Of a stretch of DNA of 64,000 nucleotides, positions 37,997-47,067 are shown in pieces. The stretch lies in the NCBI RefSeq assembly GCF_009731355.2, contig NZ_AP022810.1, positions 1,392,001 through 1,456,000 of the forward strand. Reading direction: 5' to 3'. The notes under the pieces are model-generated. The model worked only from the letters and a program-made list of their open reading frames with translations, was not told the DNA's origin and searched no databases. Source of the DNA: Desulfuromonas sp. AOP6. GTDB lineage: Bacteria; Desulfobacterota; Desulfuromonadia; Desulfuromonadales; SZUA-540. The stretch's first letter is position 1, and each line of letters begins with the position of its first letter. The position numbers were made by a program, and so were the translations under genes.

Positions 37997-40048
37997 ATGA
38001 AAAACACCCTGGAAAAGCGAATCCTTTTGTTTGCCTTTGTTGTCCTGACCCTGACGATTCTGGTGAATACAGGGTTCAACATTGAAGGGTTCCGACGTGA
38101 TTATCGGGACGGTATTGTCCTCCGTTGCCAGAACCTCGCTGGAGAGTTGAAGGGTTCTATCGAGAACGTGGTGGCCCTTGGTGTGCCCATGGAAGAGCTC
38201 GATGGTCTTAATGCGCGCTTTCAGGGGATAGTCACCACTGATCCCGATATCATTTACTGTTTTCTGGAAAATCAGAATGGTCAGCCACTTTTTGCCAATG
38301 ATCCCTCCTTTCACTTTATCAGCGGCGTTGATTTTACCTCGTCCCCTGGCAGCGGCGTCTCTGTCGTAAACTTTCCCCAGTGGGGCAAAACCTACGATGT
38401 TTCCCTGCCCATCACCAGTCTTGACGGGGAAACCGTTGGCACTGTCCGTCTTGGCTTCCCCGATACCGTTCTCGATGAGAAACTAACCGCAGTCTACCAG
38501 CGCTCCATGGTGGTCCTTGGTCTTGCTTTTCTCATCGTCTTTGCCCTGATCGTTGTTTTTGCCCGGCGCCACCTTATCGGCCCCATTGATCGACTCTGTT
38601 CCGTTGCCAAGGAAATAGCCTCAGGTCATTTCCAGATCGCTATACCCACTATGCCGACCCGTGATTTTGCTGAACTGGCCACGGCACTTACAGAGATGTC
38701 CGCCTCTTTGCAGGAAAGGGATGAAAAGCTTCAGGAGGGCTACCAGGAATTGGAGTCCACGAACCTGGAGCTGCAGAAATCCTACGAATACCAGGAAAAG
38801 ATAGGCACTGAGCTGCGACGTAGTAGGGAGATGTATCGGTCACTGCTTGAGGATGCGAGCGATGCGATCATGGTGACCGACGACGAGGACCGTGTTGTTC
38901 TTGTCAACAAAGCCGCCGAGGTCTTTTTCGGGGTCAAAAAAGAGCGGGTTGAAGGAGCCAACTTCTTTTCCGTTCTTGAGATGCTTCATTGTGATCAGCT
39001 TGAAACCCTGTACGACATGCACCAGAGGATTCTCGCCGGCGAGACTCTCGAGGCGCAGATTAACTATATCCGTTTAGATGACCAACGTCCTGTCGTTGGC
39101 TGGGTGCGTGGTTCCCATGTCGTCGGTATGGATGGGCGGCACATGGTGCAGACCATTGTCCGGGATGTCACCCAGGAGAAGGAGATCAAGGATAATCTTG
39201 AGAAGAGCGCCTGGGAGTTGCAGCGACTCAACCAGATGAAAGATTCCTTTTTGGGGGTCGCTTCCCATGAGCTCAAAACCCCTCTGACGGTGATCGTAGG
39301 TTATGCCGATCTGATTCTGAGCGAAAAAATCGCCACGCTGGACACAGCGGTCGCGGCTATGATCCAGAATATCGCCGATGCGGCTCAGCGTCTTAGCGGT
39401 ATCGTCAGGGATATGGTCGATGTATCCATGCTTGACAGTAAAAACGTGCACCTGAAAACAACCCCTCATAATCTAAACCAGCTTGTTCGCCAGGCAACCA
39501 AACCCATGGTGCGTTCTTTTGAACAGAGGAAGCAGTCTCTGGTCATGAACCTGCAGGAAGCGTTGCCCGAGATTTACTGTGACGGCGAGCGTATGGTGCA
39601 GGTGATTGGCAATCTGGTGGGAAATGCGCTCAAGTTTACTCCTGACGGCGGCAAGGTTTATGTAGAGACCCGTTTGCTGGAGACCCTTCGGCCGCCCTTT
39701 ACTATTACGGCGGCAACCAGCCCTGGCCTTTGTCCGCTGACTTCGTCGCCGCTGCCCTATGTGGAAATCGTTGTGAGAGATACGGGCATCGGTATCGACG
39801 GGTCTGACCAGGGGTACATCTTTGACAAATTTTATGAAGCCGGAACCATTGAAGAACATTCCAGTGGCAAAGTGTCTTTCAACGGCAAAGGCGCCGGTCT
39901 TGGACTGGCTATTGTCAAAGGGATCATCAATATGCACGGTGGCGAAATCTGGGTTGAGAGTGCGGGGCATGATCCCGAAAACTGTCCGGGAAGCTCCTTT
40001 CATATCCTCTTGCCGCAGTATGGCGGCGCCGACCTGGTGCTTTCCTGA
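37997..40048 (+). CDS. HAMP-PAS sensor histidine kinase
   Basis: 683 residues: a membrane helix at about 9-24, a periplasmic sensor region to about 165, a second helix (VVLGLAFLIVFALIVVFA), a HAMP domain (about 190-245), a coiled coil (ERDEKLQEGYQELES...), a PAS domain (about 275-395), then HisKA with His424 in GVASHELKTPL and an HATPase with QVIGNLVGNALKF, DTGIGIDG and GAGLGLAIVKGI. No response regulator is adjacent. A terminator follows and then a WalJ-like hydrolase gene, recalling the WalK/WalJ neighbourhood of Firmicutes. The signal is unknown. Confidence 0.9.
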   Translation: MKNTLEKRILLFAFVVLTLTILVNTGFNIEGFRRDYRDGIVLRCQNLAGELKGSIENVVALGVPMEELDGLNARFQGIVTTDPDIIYCFLENQNGQPLFANDPSFHFISGVDFTSSPGSGVSVVNFPQWGKTYDVSLPITSLDGETVGTVRLGFPDTVLDEKLTAVYQRSMVVLGLAFLIVFALIVVFARRHLIGPIDRLCSVAKEIASGHFQIAIPTMPTRDFAELATALTEMSASLQERDEKLQEGYQELESTNLELQKSYEYQEKIGTELRRSREMYRSLLEDASDAIMVTDDEDRVVLVNKAAEVFFGVKKERVEGANFFSVLEMLHCDQLETLYDMHQRILAGETLEAQINYIRLDDQRPVVGWVRGSHVVGMDGRHMVQTIVRDVTQEKEIKDNLEKSAWELQRLNQMKDSFLGVASHELKTPLTVIVGYADLILSEKIATLDTAVAAMIQNIADAAQRLSGIVRDMVDVSMLDSKNVHLKTTPHNLNQLVRQATKPMVRSFEQRKQSLVMNLQEALPEIYCDGERMVQVIGNLVGNALKFTPDGGKVYVETRLLETLRPPFTITAATSPGLCPLTSSPLPYVEIVVRDTGIGIDGSDQGYIFDKFYEAGTIEEHSSGKVSFNGKGAGLGLAIVKGIINMHGGEIWVESAGHDPENCPGSSFHILLPQYGGADLVLS

Positions 40049-40053
40049 GATGT

Positions 40054-40074
40054 GGGGTTTTTCTAACCCCTTTT
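40054..40074 (+). terminator. Rho-independent terminator after the histidine kinase
   Basis: GGGGTT and AACCCC pair around TTTCT and are followed by TTTT. It lies five bases after the kinase stop codon. Confidence 0.7.
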
Positions 40075-40077
40075 CCC

Positions 40078-40106
40078 TTGCAGGGTATGGATTATTTCGG
40101 TATATA
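40078..40106 (+). promoter_or_regulatory. Possible sigma-70 promoter for the metallo-hydrolase gene
   Basis: TTGCAG (40078-40083) and TATATA (40101-40106) are exactly 17 bases apart. It sits between the preceding terminator and the TTG start at 40142, so the hydrolase gene probably has its own transcript. Confidence 0.5.
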
Positions 40107-40141
40107 GACTGCGCTTTCACCGGGGAGCCTGGAGGTTTTTT

Positions 40142-40912
40142 TTGCGGGTATGTCTTCTCGCCAGCGGCAGCAAGGGTAATGCCATCTATGTGGAAAGCCG
40201 ACGCAGTCGGATTTTGATTGACGCCGGTCTTTCCGCCAGAGAAATTCGCAAAAGGCTTGCCGTTGTGGGGGTTCAGGCGGAGGATCTTGACGCCGTTTTC
40301 GTGACGCATGAACATAGTGATCACATTCGAGGTCTTGGCCCACTCGCCCGGATGTGTAAGTTGCCTGTTTACCTTCACCACCAGACTCGTGCCGTAATGC
40401 CCGATATCGGGCCCTTGCCTGTTGTCGAGGAATTTGATGACGGTGAAAACCTGGTTTGGCGTGATCTTTCGATCCACAGTTTTCCTGTCACCCACGACTC
40501 GGTGGCTCCCGTGGGTTTTATTATTGAAACAGACGAGGGGAAAATCGGCGTCGCTACGGACCTTGGGATAGCCACCCGTCTGGTTTCCGATCGTCTCAAG
40601 CATTGCCGCGTACTGATTCTTGAATCCAATCACGACGAGGACATGCTGCGGGATGGTCCATACCCCTGGCCGCTCAAACAACGGGTTCGTAGCAATCATG
40701 GGCACTTGTCCAATGACGCGGCGGCCCACCTTCTGGAAGGCGTGCTCTGGAGTGGGCTTGATGCCGTTTTTTTAGCCCATCTTAGCGAAACCAACAACCA
40801 TCCCCAACTCGCCGAGAGTTGTGCAAGGCAGGTTCTTGATAGACAGCATACGTGCTGCCCCCACCTGGTTGTGGGAGCGCAGCATGAGACCAGCTTCTGT
40901 TTTCAGATCTGA
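40142..40912 (+). CDS. WalJ/YycJ-like metallo-beta-lactamase-fold hydrolase
   Basis: 256 residues. LASGSKGNAIYVE opens the fold, the metal motif THEHSDHIRGLG supplies HxHxDH, and later FPVTHDSVAP, ATDLG and LESNHDEDML give the remaining ligands. This set is typical of YycJ/WalJ proteins, proposed to be 5'-3' exonucleases or to link cell division with replication. Start is TTG 40142, with GGAGG at a good distance. Upstream neighbour is a PAS kinase, downstream is purL. Confidence 0.85.
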   Translation: MRVCLLASGSKGNAIYVESRRSRILIDAGLSAREIRKRLAVVGVQAEDLDAVFVTHEHSDHIRGLGPLARMCKLPVYLHHQTRAVMPDIGPLPVVEEFDDGENLVWRDLSIHSFPVTHDSVAPVGFIIETDEGKIGVATDLGIATRLVSDRLKHCRVLILESNHDEDMLRDGPYPWPLKQRVRSNHGHLSNDAAAHLLEGVLWSGLDAVFLAHLSETNNHPQLAESCARQVLDRQHTCCPHLVVGAQHETSFCFQI

Positions 40913-40932
40913 GTTGGTTTTTGACGACAAGA

Positions 40933-40967
40933 ATCACCTTGGTAAACCCCTTGTTCATCGAGGTGAT
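40933..40967 (+). promoter_or_regulatory. Hairpin upstream of purL
   Basis: ATCACCT (40933-40939) and AGGTGAT (40961-40967) can pair across a 21-base loop, followed by CAAAAAA. It lies 30 bases before the purL start. It may be a weak minus-strand terminator or a leader structure; it does not match a purine riboswitch. Confidence 0.3.
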
Positions 40968-40997
40968 CAAAAAATGGATATCTGCTGAGGAGAAGTT

Positions 40998-43979
40998 ATG
41001 GCCTGGAGAATTACTGTCGGTTTGAAGGACGGCGTCAAAGATGCCCGTGGCGAAAGAATCCGACGTGAACTTAAAGAACACTTGGGGGTAAGTCTCGACA
41101 GTGTCCGTACGGTGGATGTGTATACCGTCGACGCCGATCTGACCGACGCTGAGATTGCCGCCGCCGCGGCCGGCCCTCTGTCTGACCCTGTCATCCAGGA
41201 GTATGCTGTCAACAGGCCCGTGGCCCATGATTTCGACATGCTGATCGAGGTTGGTTTTCGTCCCGGTGTTACGGACAATGTCGGGCGTACGGCCAAGGAA
41301 GCCATTCAGTATATTACGGGCCGTTCTTTTCGTGTCGGCGAGGGTGTTTATACCTCGACCCAATATCTTCTCCGCGGCCAGATCGACAAAAAGCTCGCCG
41401 AGCGTGTCGCTGCGGAATTCCTGGCCAATGGTCTCATCCAGCGCTGGACAATCGTGGCATCCTCCGAGTTTGACAGCAGCAAGGGGATGGAGCCTTATGT
41501 ACCCAAGGTGGTGAGCGACGCCCGTGTCGAGGTCAGGCAGATTGACCTCGATGTCGCCGATGACCAACTGATGCAGATCAGCCGTGACGGCATGCTCGCC
41601 CTGAACCTTGAAGAGATGAAAACCCTGCAGGCCTATGCGGCGTCTCCTGAAATCAAGGCGCGTCGAAAGGAAGCCGGTCTGAGCGAACTCCTGACGGATG
41701 TCGAGCTCGAAGCCTTGGCGCAAACATGGAGTGAGCACTGCAAACACAAGATCTTCTCCGCCCGCATTGACTATGAGGACGAAAAGGGGCAGCGGGAAAC
41801 CATCAATTCCGTGTTCAAGACCTTTATTGTCGGCGCTACCCGCGACATCCGGGCCCAGAAGGGCGCCGCTGACTTCTGTCTGTCCGTATTTAAAGACAAC
41901 GCCGGTGTCATCCGCTTCAATCAGGACTGGAGCCTTGTTTTCAAGGTCGAAACGCATAATTCGCCGAGCGCGCTCGATCCCTACGGTGGGGCTCTCACGG
42001 GTATTGTCGGGGTCAACCGCGATCCTTTCGGTACCGGCATGGGCGCGCGCCTGATCTTCAATACCGATGTCTTCTGTTTTGCCTCTCCCTTCTATGACAA
42101 GCCGCTGCCCCCCAGGCTTCTGCATCCCCGCCGCATTTTCGAAGGGGTCGTCGAGGGAGTGGAGCACGGTGGTAACAAGAGCGGCGTGCCTACGGTCAAT
42201 GGCTCCATCGTGTTTGATGAACGCTTTGCCGGCAAACCCTTGGTTTACTGTGGCACGGCTGCCATCATGCCCGCCCAGTTAAACGGGCGTCCCGGGCATG
42301 AGAAAAAAGCGCAGGTGGGCGACCATATTGTCATGTGCGGCGGACGTATCGGCAAGGACGGAATTCACGGCGCCACCTTCTCCTCGGAAGAATTGCATGA
42401 AGGCTCTCCCGTAACCGCCGTGCAGATCGGTGATCCCATCACCCAGAAAAAGATGTTTGACTTCCTGTTGATTGCCAGGGACCGGGGGCTCTACCATGCT
42501 ATTACCGATAACGGCGCCGGTGGTCTGTCTTCTTCTGTCGGCGAGATGTCAGAAGATACGGGCGGCTTCGAGCTTCACCTTGACCGCGCCCCGCTGAAAT
42601 ATCCCGGTCTGCAGCCCTGGGAAATTCTCATTTCCGAAGCCCAGGAACGTATGACGCTGGCCGTTCCCTCTGAAAATCTGGAGGAATTTATCGCCCTGGC
42701 TCGGGAGATGGACGTGGAAGCCACGGATCTGGGTCGCTTTACCGATTCCGGTTACTTTCATTGCCTCTATGAGGGGAAAACAGTGGCGTATCTGGATATG
42801 CATTTCCTGCATGAGGGAGTGCCCCAGCTTGTTATCCCGGCGCGCTGGGAAATCAAATCCTGGCCGGAGCCCGTATTACCCGAAAACCCCAACTTGGCGA
42901 ATATCCTTGCCCAGCTTCTTGGCCGCCTGAATATCTGTTCGAAAGAATCGGTGGTCCGTCGTTATGACCATGAAGTTCAGGCCGGGACGGTCATCAAGCC
43001 GTTGCTGGGTGTGGCGAATGACGGACCTTCGGATGCGGCCGTCGTCAGGCCCCTGTTCGATTCATTCGAGGGTGTGGTCGTTGCTCATGGTATCTGTCCC
43101 AGTTACAGCGACATCGACACCTACCATATGATGGCCTGCGCTATCGATGAGGGCCTGCGTAACTACGTCGCCGTGGGCGGCGACGTCGATCATGTGGCCG
43201 GTCTGGACAACTTCTGCTGGTGTGACCCAGTCAAGAGTGAAAAGACGCCCGATGGCGAATACAAGGCGGCTCAACTGGTGCGGGCCAACAAGGCCCTCTA
43301 TGACTACTGTGTCGCCTTTGGCGTCCCGCTGATCTCCGGCAAGGACTCCATGAAAAACGACTATCAGGTCGGCAATACCAAAATCTCGATTCCGCCTACC
43401 GTCCTCTTCTCGGTGATCGGCAAAATCGATGATGTTCGTCAGGCCGTATCCATGGACGTCAAGCGTGCCGGCGATCTGGTCTATCTGCTCGGCAAAACCC
43501 GCAACGAACTGGGGGGCTCTGAGTATTACGCCCAGCTGGGGGCCATCGGTCAGACCGTGCCCCAAGTCGATGCCGAGGGGGCGCTGCTGAGATACCGCAG
43601 CCTGAACCGGGCCCAGAAGGCTGGTCTGGTTGCTTCCTGCCATGACCTTTCTGATGGGGGCCTTGGCGTCGCGCTGGCGGAAAAAGCCTTCGCCGGGGGC
43701 TTCGGCATCCGGGCCGACCTTCGCCAGGTGGTAGCCGAAGGTTGTGAGCGGGATGATGTCCTGCTTTTTTCCGAAACCCAAAGTCGTCTGCTGGTGACGG
43801 TCCGACCCGGCAATAAAGATCGTTTTGAAGAAATCTTCGCCGGTCAGGACTTTGCCCTCATCGGTGAGGTGGTTGAACAGCCTGTGCTGGAAGTTACCGG
43901 CTGTGGCGGCCAGGTGGTTCTCCAGGCCGACATTCTGGCACTAAAAGCGTCCTGGCAGGCGCCTCTCAAGGAGCTTTAA
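40998..43979 (+). CDS. purL: Phosphoribosylformylglycinamidine synthase with PurS-like N-terminus
   Basis: 993 residues, between the small PurL (about 740) and the large E. coli enzyme (about 1300). Residues 1-75 and 80-155 each look like a PurS unit (ITVGLKDGVKDARGERI; IEVGFRPGVTDNVGRTA), then the PurL body begins LSDVELEALAQTWSEHCKHK (in part), with FKVETHNSPSALDPYGG and the second half ISGKDSMKNDY. No glutaminase domain is present; PurQ is encoded separately two bases downstream. Together they convert FGAR to FGAM with ATP and glutamine. Confidence 0.93.
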   Translation: MAWRITVGLKDGVKDARGERIRRELKEHLGVSLDSVRTVDVYTVDADLTDAEIAAAAAGPLSDPVIQEYAVNRPVAHDFDMLIEVGFRPGVTDNVGRTAKEAIQYITGRSFRVGEGVYTSTQYLLRGQIDKKLAERVAAEFLANGLIQRWTIVASSEFDSSKGMEPYVPKVVSDARVEVRQIDLDVADDQLMQISRDGMLALNLEEMKTLQAYAASPEIKARRKEAGLSELLTDVELEALAQTWSEHCKHKIFSARIDYEDEKGQRETINSVFKTFIVGATRDIRAQKGAADFCLSVFKDNAGVIRFNQDWSLVFKVETHNSPSALDPYGGALTGIVGVNRDPFGTGMGARLIFNTDVFCFASPFYDKPLPPRLLHPRRIFEGVVEGVEHGGNKSGVPTVNGSIVFDERFAGKPLVYCGTAAIMPAQLNGRPGHEKKAQVGDHIVMCGGRIGKDGIHGATFSSEELHEGSPVTAVQIGDPITQKKMFDFLLIARDRGLYHAITDNGAGGLSSSVGEMSEDTGGFELHLDRAPLKYPGLQPWEILISEAQERMTLAVPSENLEEFIALAREMDVEATDLGRFTDSGYFHCLYEGKTVAYLDMHFLHEGVPQLVIPARWEIKSWPEPVLPENPNLANILAQLLGRLNICSKESVVRRYDHEVQAGTVIKPLLGVANDGPSDAAVVRPLFDSFEGVVVAHGICPSYSDIDTYHMMACAIDEGLRNYVAVGGDVDHVAGLDNFCWCDPVKSEKTPDGEYKAAQLVRANKALYDYCVAFGVPLISGKDSMKNDYQVGNTKISIPPTVLFSVIGKIDDVRQAVSMDVKRAGDLVYLLGKTRNELGGSEYYAQLGAIGQTVPQVDAEGALLRYRSLNRAQKAGLVASCHDLSDGGLGVALAEKAFAGGFGIRADLRQVVAEGCERDDVLLFSETQSRLLVTVRPGNKDRFEEIFAGQDFALIGEVVEQPVLEVTGCGGQVVLQADILALKASWQAPLKEL

Positions 43980-43981
43980 TC

Positions 43982-44815
43982 ATGGCGAAAGAAGTCAGAG
44001 CCATAGTCATTGCCGGCAACGGCACCAATTGTGAGCGGGAAGTCGCTCACGCCTGTCGACTGGCCGGGGCCGATGTCTGTGACATTGTCCACATCGCCGA
44101 ACTCTTGGCCGGGAGGGTCAGCCTCGACGATTACCACTTCCTCAATCTGGCGGGGGGCTTTCTTGACGGAGATGATCTCGGCAGTGCCAAGGCTGGTGCG
44201 AACCGCCTGCTCCAGGCGGCGGTTCGTGGGACCGAGGAGCATCTTGTTGACCAGATCCAGCGCTTTGTCAAGGCCGGCAAGCTGGTCATGGGGGTCTGCA
44301 ACGGCTTTCAGTTGATGGTCAAAATGGGGCTGCTGCCGGCTCTTGGCGGCGACTATCAGAAACAGTCGGTCACCCTGACCTTTAACGATGGCGGTCGCTT
44401 TGAAGACCGTTGGACCTATCTCAAGGTTGACGAAGCCTCTCCCTGTATCTTTACGCGGGGGCTGCAGGGTATTTATCTGCCCGTGCGCCACGGTGAAGGG
44501 AAACTGGTCGCCGCTTCACCGGCTGTGCTCGACGCCATGGAAGATCAACACCTGACAGTACTGAAATACTGCAAAGAGGATTATCAGGCGGCAACCATGG
44601 AGTACCCCTGGAATCCCAACGGCTCTTCCCAGGCCATTGCCGGGCTGTGTGACGCAAGTGGCCGCCTTTTTGGCCTGATGCCGCATCCGGAAGCTTATGT
44701 TCATCGCACTCACCACCCCCGCTGGACCCGGGAAGAGGACCTTCCGGAAGAAGGGATGGGACTCTGGCTCTACCAGAATGCCATACGTTTCATCCGGGAA
44801 GAGTTGTTGTCTTAG
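43982..44815 (+). CDS. purQ: Phosphoribosylformylglycinamidine synthase, glutaminase subunit PurQ
   Basis: 277 residues, a class I glutamine amidotransferase. The nucleophile is in MGVCNGFQLMVKMG, the catalytic His/Glu in LMPHPEAYVH. GNGTNCEREVAHAC at the N-terminus is typical of PurQ. It supplies ammonia to PurL. The C-terminus extends by about 40 residues beyond the short Bacillus PurQ. Confidence 0.93.
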   Translation: MAKEVRAIVIAGNGTNCEREVAHACRLAGADVCDIVHIAELLAGRVSLDDYHFLNLAGGFLDGDDLGSAKAGANRLLQAAVRGTEEHLVDQIQRFVKAGKLVMGVCNGFQLMVKMGLLPALGGDYQKQSVTLTFNDGGRFEDRWTYLKVDEASPCIFTRGLQGIYLPVRHGEGKLVAASPAVLDAMEDQHLTVLKYCKEDYQAATMEYPWNPNGSSQAIAGLCDASGRLFGLMPHPEAYVHRTHHPRWTREEDLPEEGMGLWLYQNAIRFIREELLS

Positions 44816-44882
44816 TCGTTTGATCAAGCGACAGATCCTTGTCTCGTCTTAAGAACAGGGTTTTTTGAAAACAGAGAAATCG

Positions 44883-44911
44883 GGATTCCTCCCTGCTTTT
44901 TTGGAGGGATC
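44883..44911 (+). promoter_or_regulatory. Hairpin in the purF leader
   Basis: GATTCCTCC and GGAGGGATC pair (one G-T) around CTGCTTTTTT and run into TTTT. It lies 20 bases before the preferred purF start and its right arm contains GGAGGG, a Shine-Dalgarno-like sequence for the alternative TTG at 44914. It may act as a leader terminator or control the start used. Confidence 0.45.
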
Positions 44912-44931
44912 TTTTGAGAAGGAGTGCTAAC

Positions 44932-46341
44932 TTGGCTTTCGATAAATTTGAGGATGAATGCGGCGTTTTCGGTATTTTCGGTCACCCCGAAGCCGCGAAT
45001 CTGACCTATCTGGGTCTTTACGCCCTTCAGCACCGTGGTCAGGAAAGCTGCGGTATTGTCGCCTCTGACGGCAGCCGACTGCGCGCCCACAAGGGCATGG
45101 GCCTGGTGGCGGATGTGTTCAAAAATGACAGCATCTTTGAGAGCCTGCCAGGATCCAGCGCCATAGGGCATGTCCGTTATTCCACCGCCGGCGGCAACGA
45201 CATGAAAAACTGCCAGCCGATCATGGTTGACTATGCCCGCGGCAGTATTGCGGTAGCCCATAACGGTAATCTGGTCAATGCCCAGGAGGTACGCAACGAC
45301 CTGGAACAGCGCGGCTCCATATTTTCCACCATTGCCGATACGGAAGTCATTATTCATCTTCTGGCCCACGCCCAGAGTGACTCCCTTGTTGAGCGGATTA
45401 CCGAGGCTCTTGAAATTGTGCGCGGGGCCTACAGTCTGGTTTTCCTGACCGAGACCCGTATGGTGGCGGTGCGCGACCCCAACGGATTTCGGCCACTGGT
45501 GCTGGGTAAACTGGATGGGGCCTATATTGTTGCCTCGGAAACCTGCGCCCTTGATCTGATCGAGGCCGAATTCATCCGCGAAATCGAACCGGGCGAAATG
45601 ATCCTTATCGATAAGTCGGGGTTGAAAAGCTTTACTCCCTTCAAGCCGACGCAGCCGTCGCCCTGTATTTTTGAATTTATCTATTTTGCCCGGCCGGACA
45701 GTGTCATCTTCGGCAAACAGGTTTACGGCGTACGCAAGGAGTTCGGTCGGCAACTGGCACGGGAACACCAGGTGGAGGCCGATGTCGTTATCCCTATTCC
45801 CGACTCTGGTGTGCCGGCAGCCATCGGCTACGCCGAGCAATCGGGAATCCCCTTTCAGCTTGGCCTGATCCGCAATCACTACGTCGGACGTACTTTCATC
45901 GAACCCCAGCAGTCCATCCGACATTTCGGTGTCAAAATCAAGCTCAATCCTGTGCGCGAAGTGATCGAGGGTAAAAGGGTGGTTGTGGTGGATGACTCGG
46001 TTGTCAGGGGAACCACCGCCCGCAAAATCATCAAGATGATACGCAATGCCGGGGCCAGGGAGATTCATATGCGCGTATCCAGCCCGCCCACGAGCTATCC
46101 CTGCTACTACGGTATAGACACGCCGACGCGCAAGGAGTTGATTTCCTCCTCCCATTCCATTGAAGAGATTAATCGCTATATCACCTCCGATACCCTGGGT
46201 TATCTTTCTCAAGAGGGGGTGCGTGCCGCCGCCGGAGCTCCGGCCGGATGTTCCGGTCATTTTTGTGACGCCTGCTTCAGCGGCTGCTATCCCGTAAAAT
46301 TTCCCCGTTTGAAAGCTGATACGCAGCTGGGATTGTTTTGA
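44932..46341 (+). CDS. purF: Amidophosphoribosyltransferase
   Basis: About 469 residues. The start is placed at TTG 44932, seven bases after AAGGAG; TTG 44914 is the alternative. A short propeptide MAFDKFEDE precedes the nucleophile Cys in CGVFGIFG, as in self-processed PurF. The glutaminase part has [11 protein letters not shown]; the phosphoribosyl part has the PRPP loop [17 protein letters not shown]. Cysteines near the C-terminus ([15 protein letters not shown]) fit a 4Fe-4S-type PurF. It makes 5-phosphoribosylamine. Confidence 0.95.
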   Translation: MAFDKFEDECGVFGIFGHPEAANLTYLGLYALQHRGQESCGIVASDGSRLRAHKGMGLVADVFKNDSIFESLPGSSAIGHVRYSTAGGNDMKNCQPIMVDYARGSIAVAHNGNLVNAQEVRNDLEQRGSIFSTIADTEVIIHLLAHAQSDSLVERITEALEIVRGAYSLVFLTETRMVAVRDPNGFRPLVLGKLDGAYIVASETCALDLIEAEFIREIEPGEMILIDKSGLKSFTPFKPTQPSPCIFEFIYFARPDSVIFGKQVYGVRKEFGRQLAREHQVEADVVIPIPDSGVPAAIGYAEQSGIPFQLGLIRNHYVGRTFIEPQQSIRHFGVKIKLNPVREVIEGKRVVVVDDSVVRGTTARKIIKMIRNAGAREIHMRVSSPPTSYPCYYGIDTPTRKELISSSHSIEEINRYITSDTLGYLSQEGVRAAAGAPAGCSGHFCDACFSGCYPVKFPRLKADTQLGLF

Positions 46342-46416
46342 TAAGAGGTTTGAGGCTAGCTTGGAGAAATTCCGCCGGCGGGTCTCTTTATTATGGTTTA
46401 TTGACAGGAGGATGAT

Positions 46417-46974
46417 GTGACCCAGTCGGAAAGAGATGAGTTGATGCAGATTGTCCGGGAGCTTTCCTATGAGGAAAGGGAAGTGACCCTGGCTTCCGGG
46501 CGTAAAAGTAACTTCTATTTTGACGGAAAACAGACGACTTTGCATGCCAAAGGCGGCCTGTTGGTGGGCAAGGCCTTCTACGAGGAAGTCCGGCAGTTTG
46601 ACGGCCCTATTGATGGGGTAGGGGGGCTGACCCTTGGTGCCGATCCTATTGCTACCGCAACGTCCATTGCCGCGTCTCTTGCCGGGCAGAATATCCATGC
46701 CTTCATCATCCGCAAAGAGCCTAAGGGACACGGCACGGGGCAATGGCTGGAAGGTCGGAAAAACCTGCCTAAAGGTTCTCGTGTTGTCATTGTTGAAGAC
46801 GTTACCACCACGGGGGGGTCTTCCATGAAAGCCGTTGAGCGGGCCAGGGAGGAAGGCTTGGAGGTTGTCGGGGTCGTGACTCTGGTGGACAGAGAAGAAG
46901 GTGCCCGGGATAATATTGAAAAAGAGGGAATTATCTTGCGGGCGGTTTTTACCCGCAGTCAGGTGGTCGGCTGA
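46417..46974 (+). CDS. pyrE: Orotate phosphoribosyltransferase
   Basis: 185 residues from GTG 46417, five bases after AGGAGG. The PRPP motif is VVIVEDVTTTGGSS; IRKEPKGHGTGQWLEG is the flexible catalytic loop, and GRKSNFYFDGKQ the N-terminal substrate segment. It forms OMP from orotate and PRPP. Separated by 75 bases from purF and followed by a strong hairpin. Confidence 0.92.
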   Translation: MTQSERDELMQIVRELSYEEREVTLASGRKSNFYFDGKQTTLHAKGGLLVGKAFYEEVRQFDGPIDGVGGLTLGADPIATATSIAASLAGQNIHAFIIRKEPKGHGTGQWLEGRKNLPKGSRVVIVEDVTTTGGSSMKAVERAREEGLEVVGVVTLVDREEGARDNIEKEGIILRAVFTRSQVVG

Positions 46975-47005
46975 TTTATTTTGGGGACCATTTGTGCGTT
47001 TCCAG

Positions 47006-47042
47006 ACACAGCCCGTCCTCTTCGCAGGGGACGGGCTGTGTA
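47006..47042. terminator. Long hairpin between convergent pyrE and HD-GYP genes
   Basis: ACACAGCCCGTCC and GGACGGGCTGTGT form a perfect 13-base stem around a ten-base loop. The T-run is poor on both sides, but the position, 32 bases after pyrE and 26 before the end of the opposite gene, fits a bidirectional terminator. Confidence 0.75.
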
Positions 47043-47067
47043 TTTATGGTGACTCAGTGCGGGGATG

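Noticed and set aside
44824-46743. A 639-residue open frame on the minus strand
   Set aside because: It lies opposite purF and the start of pyrE, both certain genes, has no recognisable motif and no ribosome-binding site. It is a product of codon bias.
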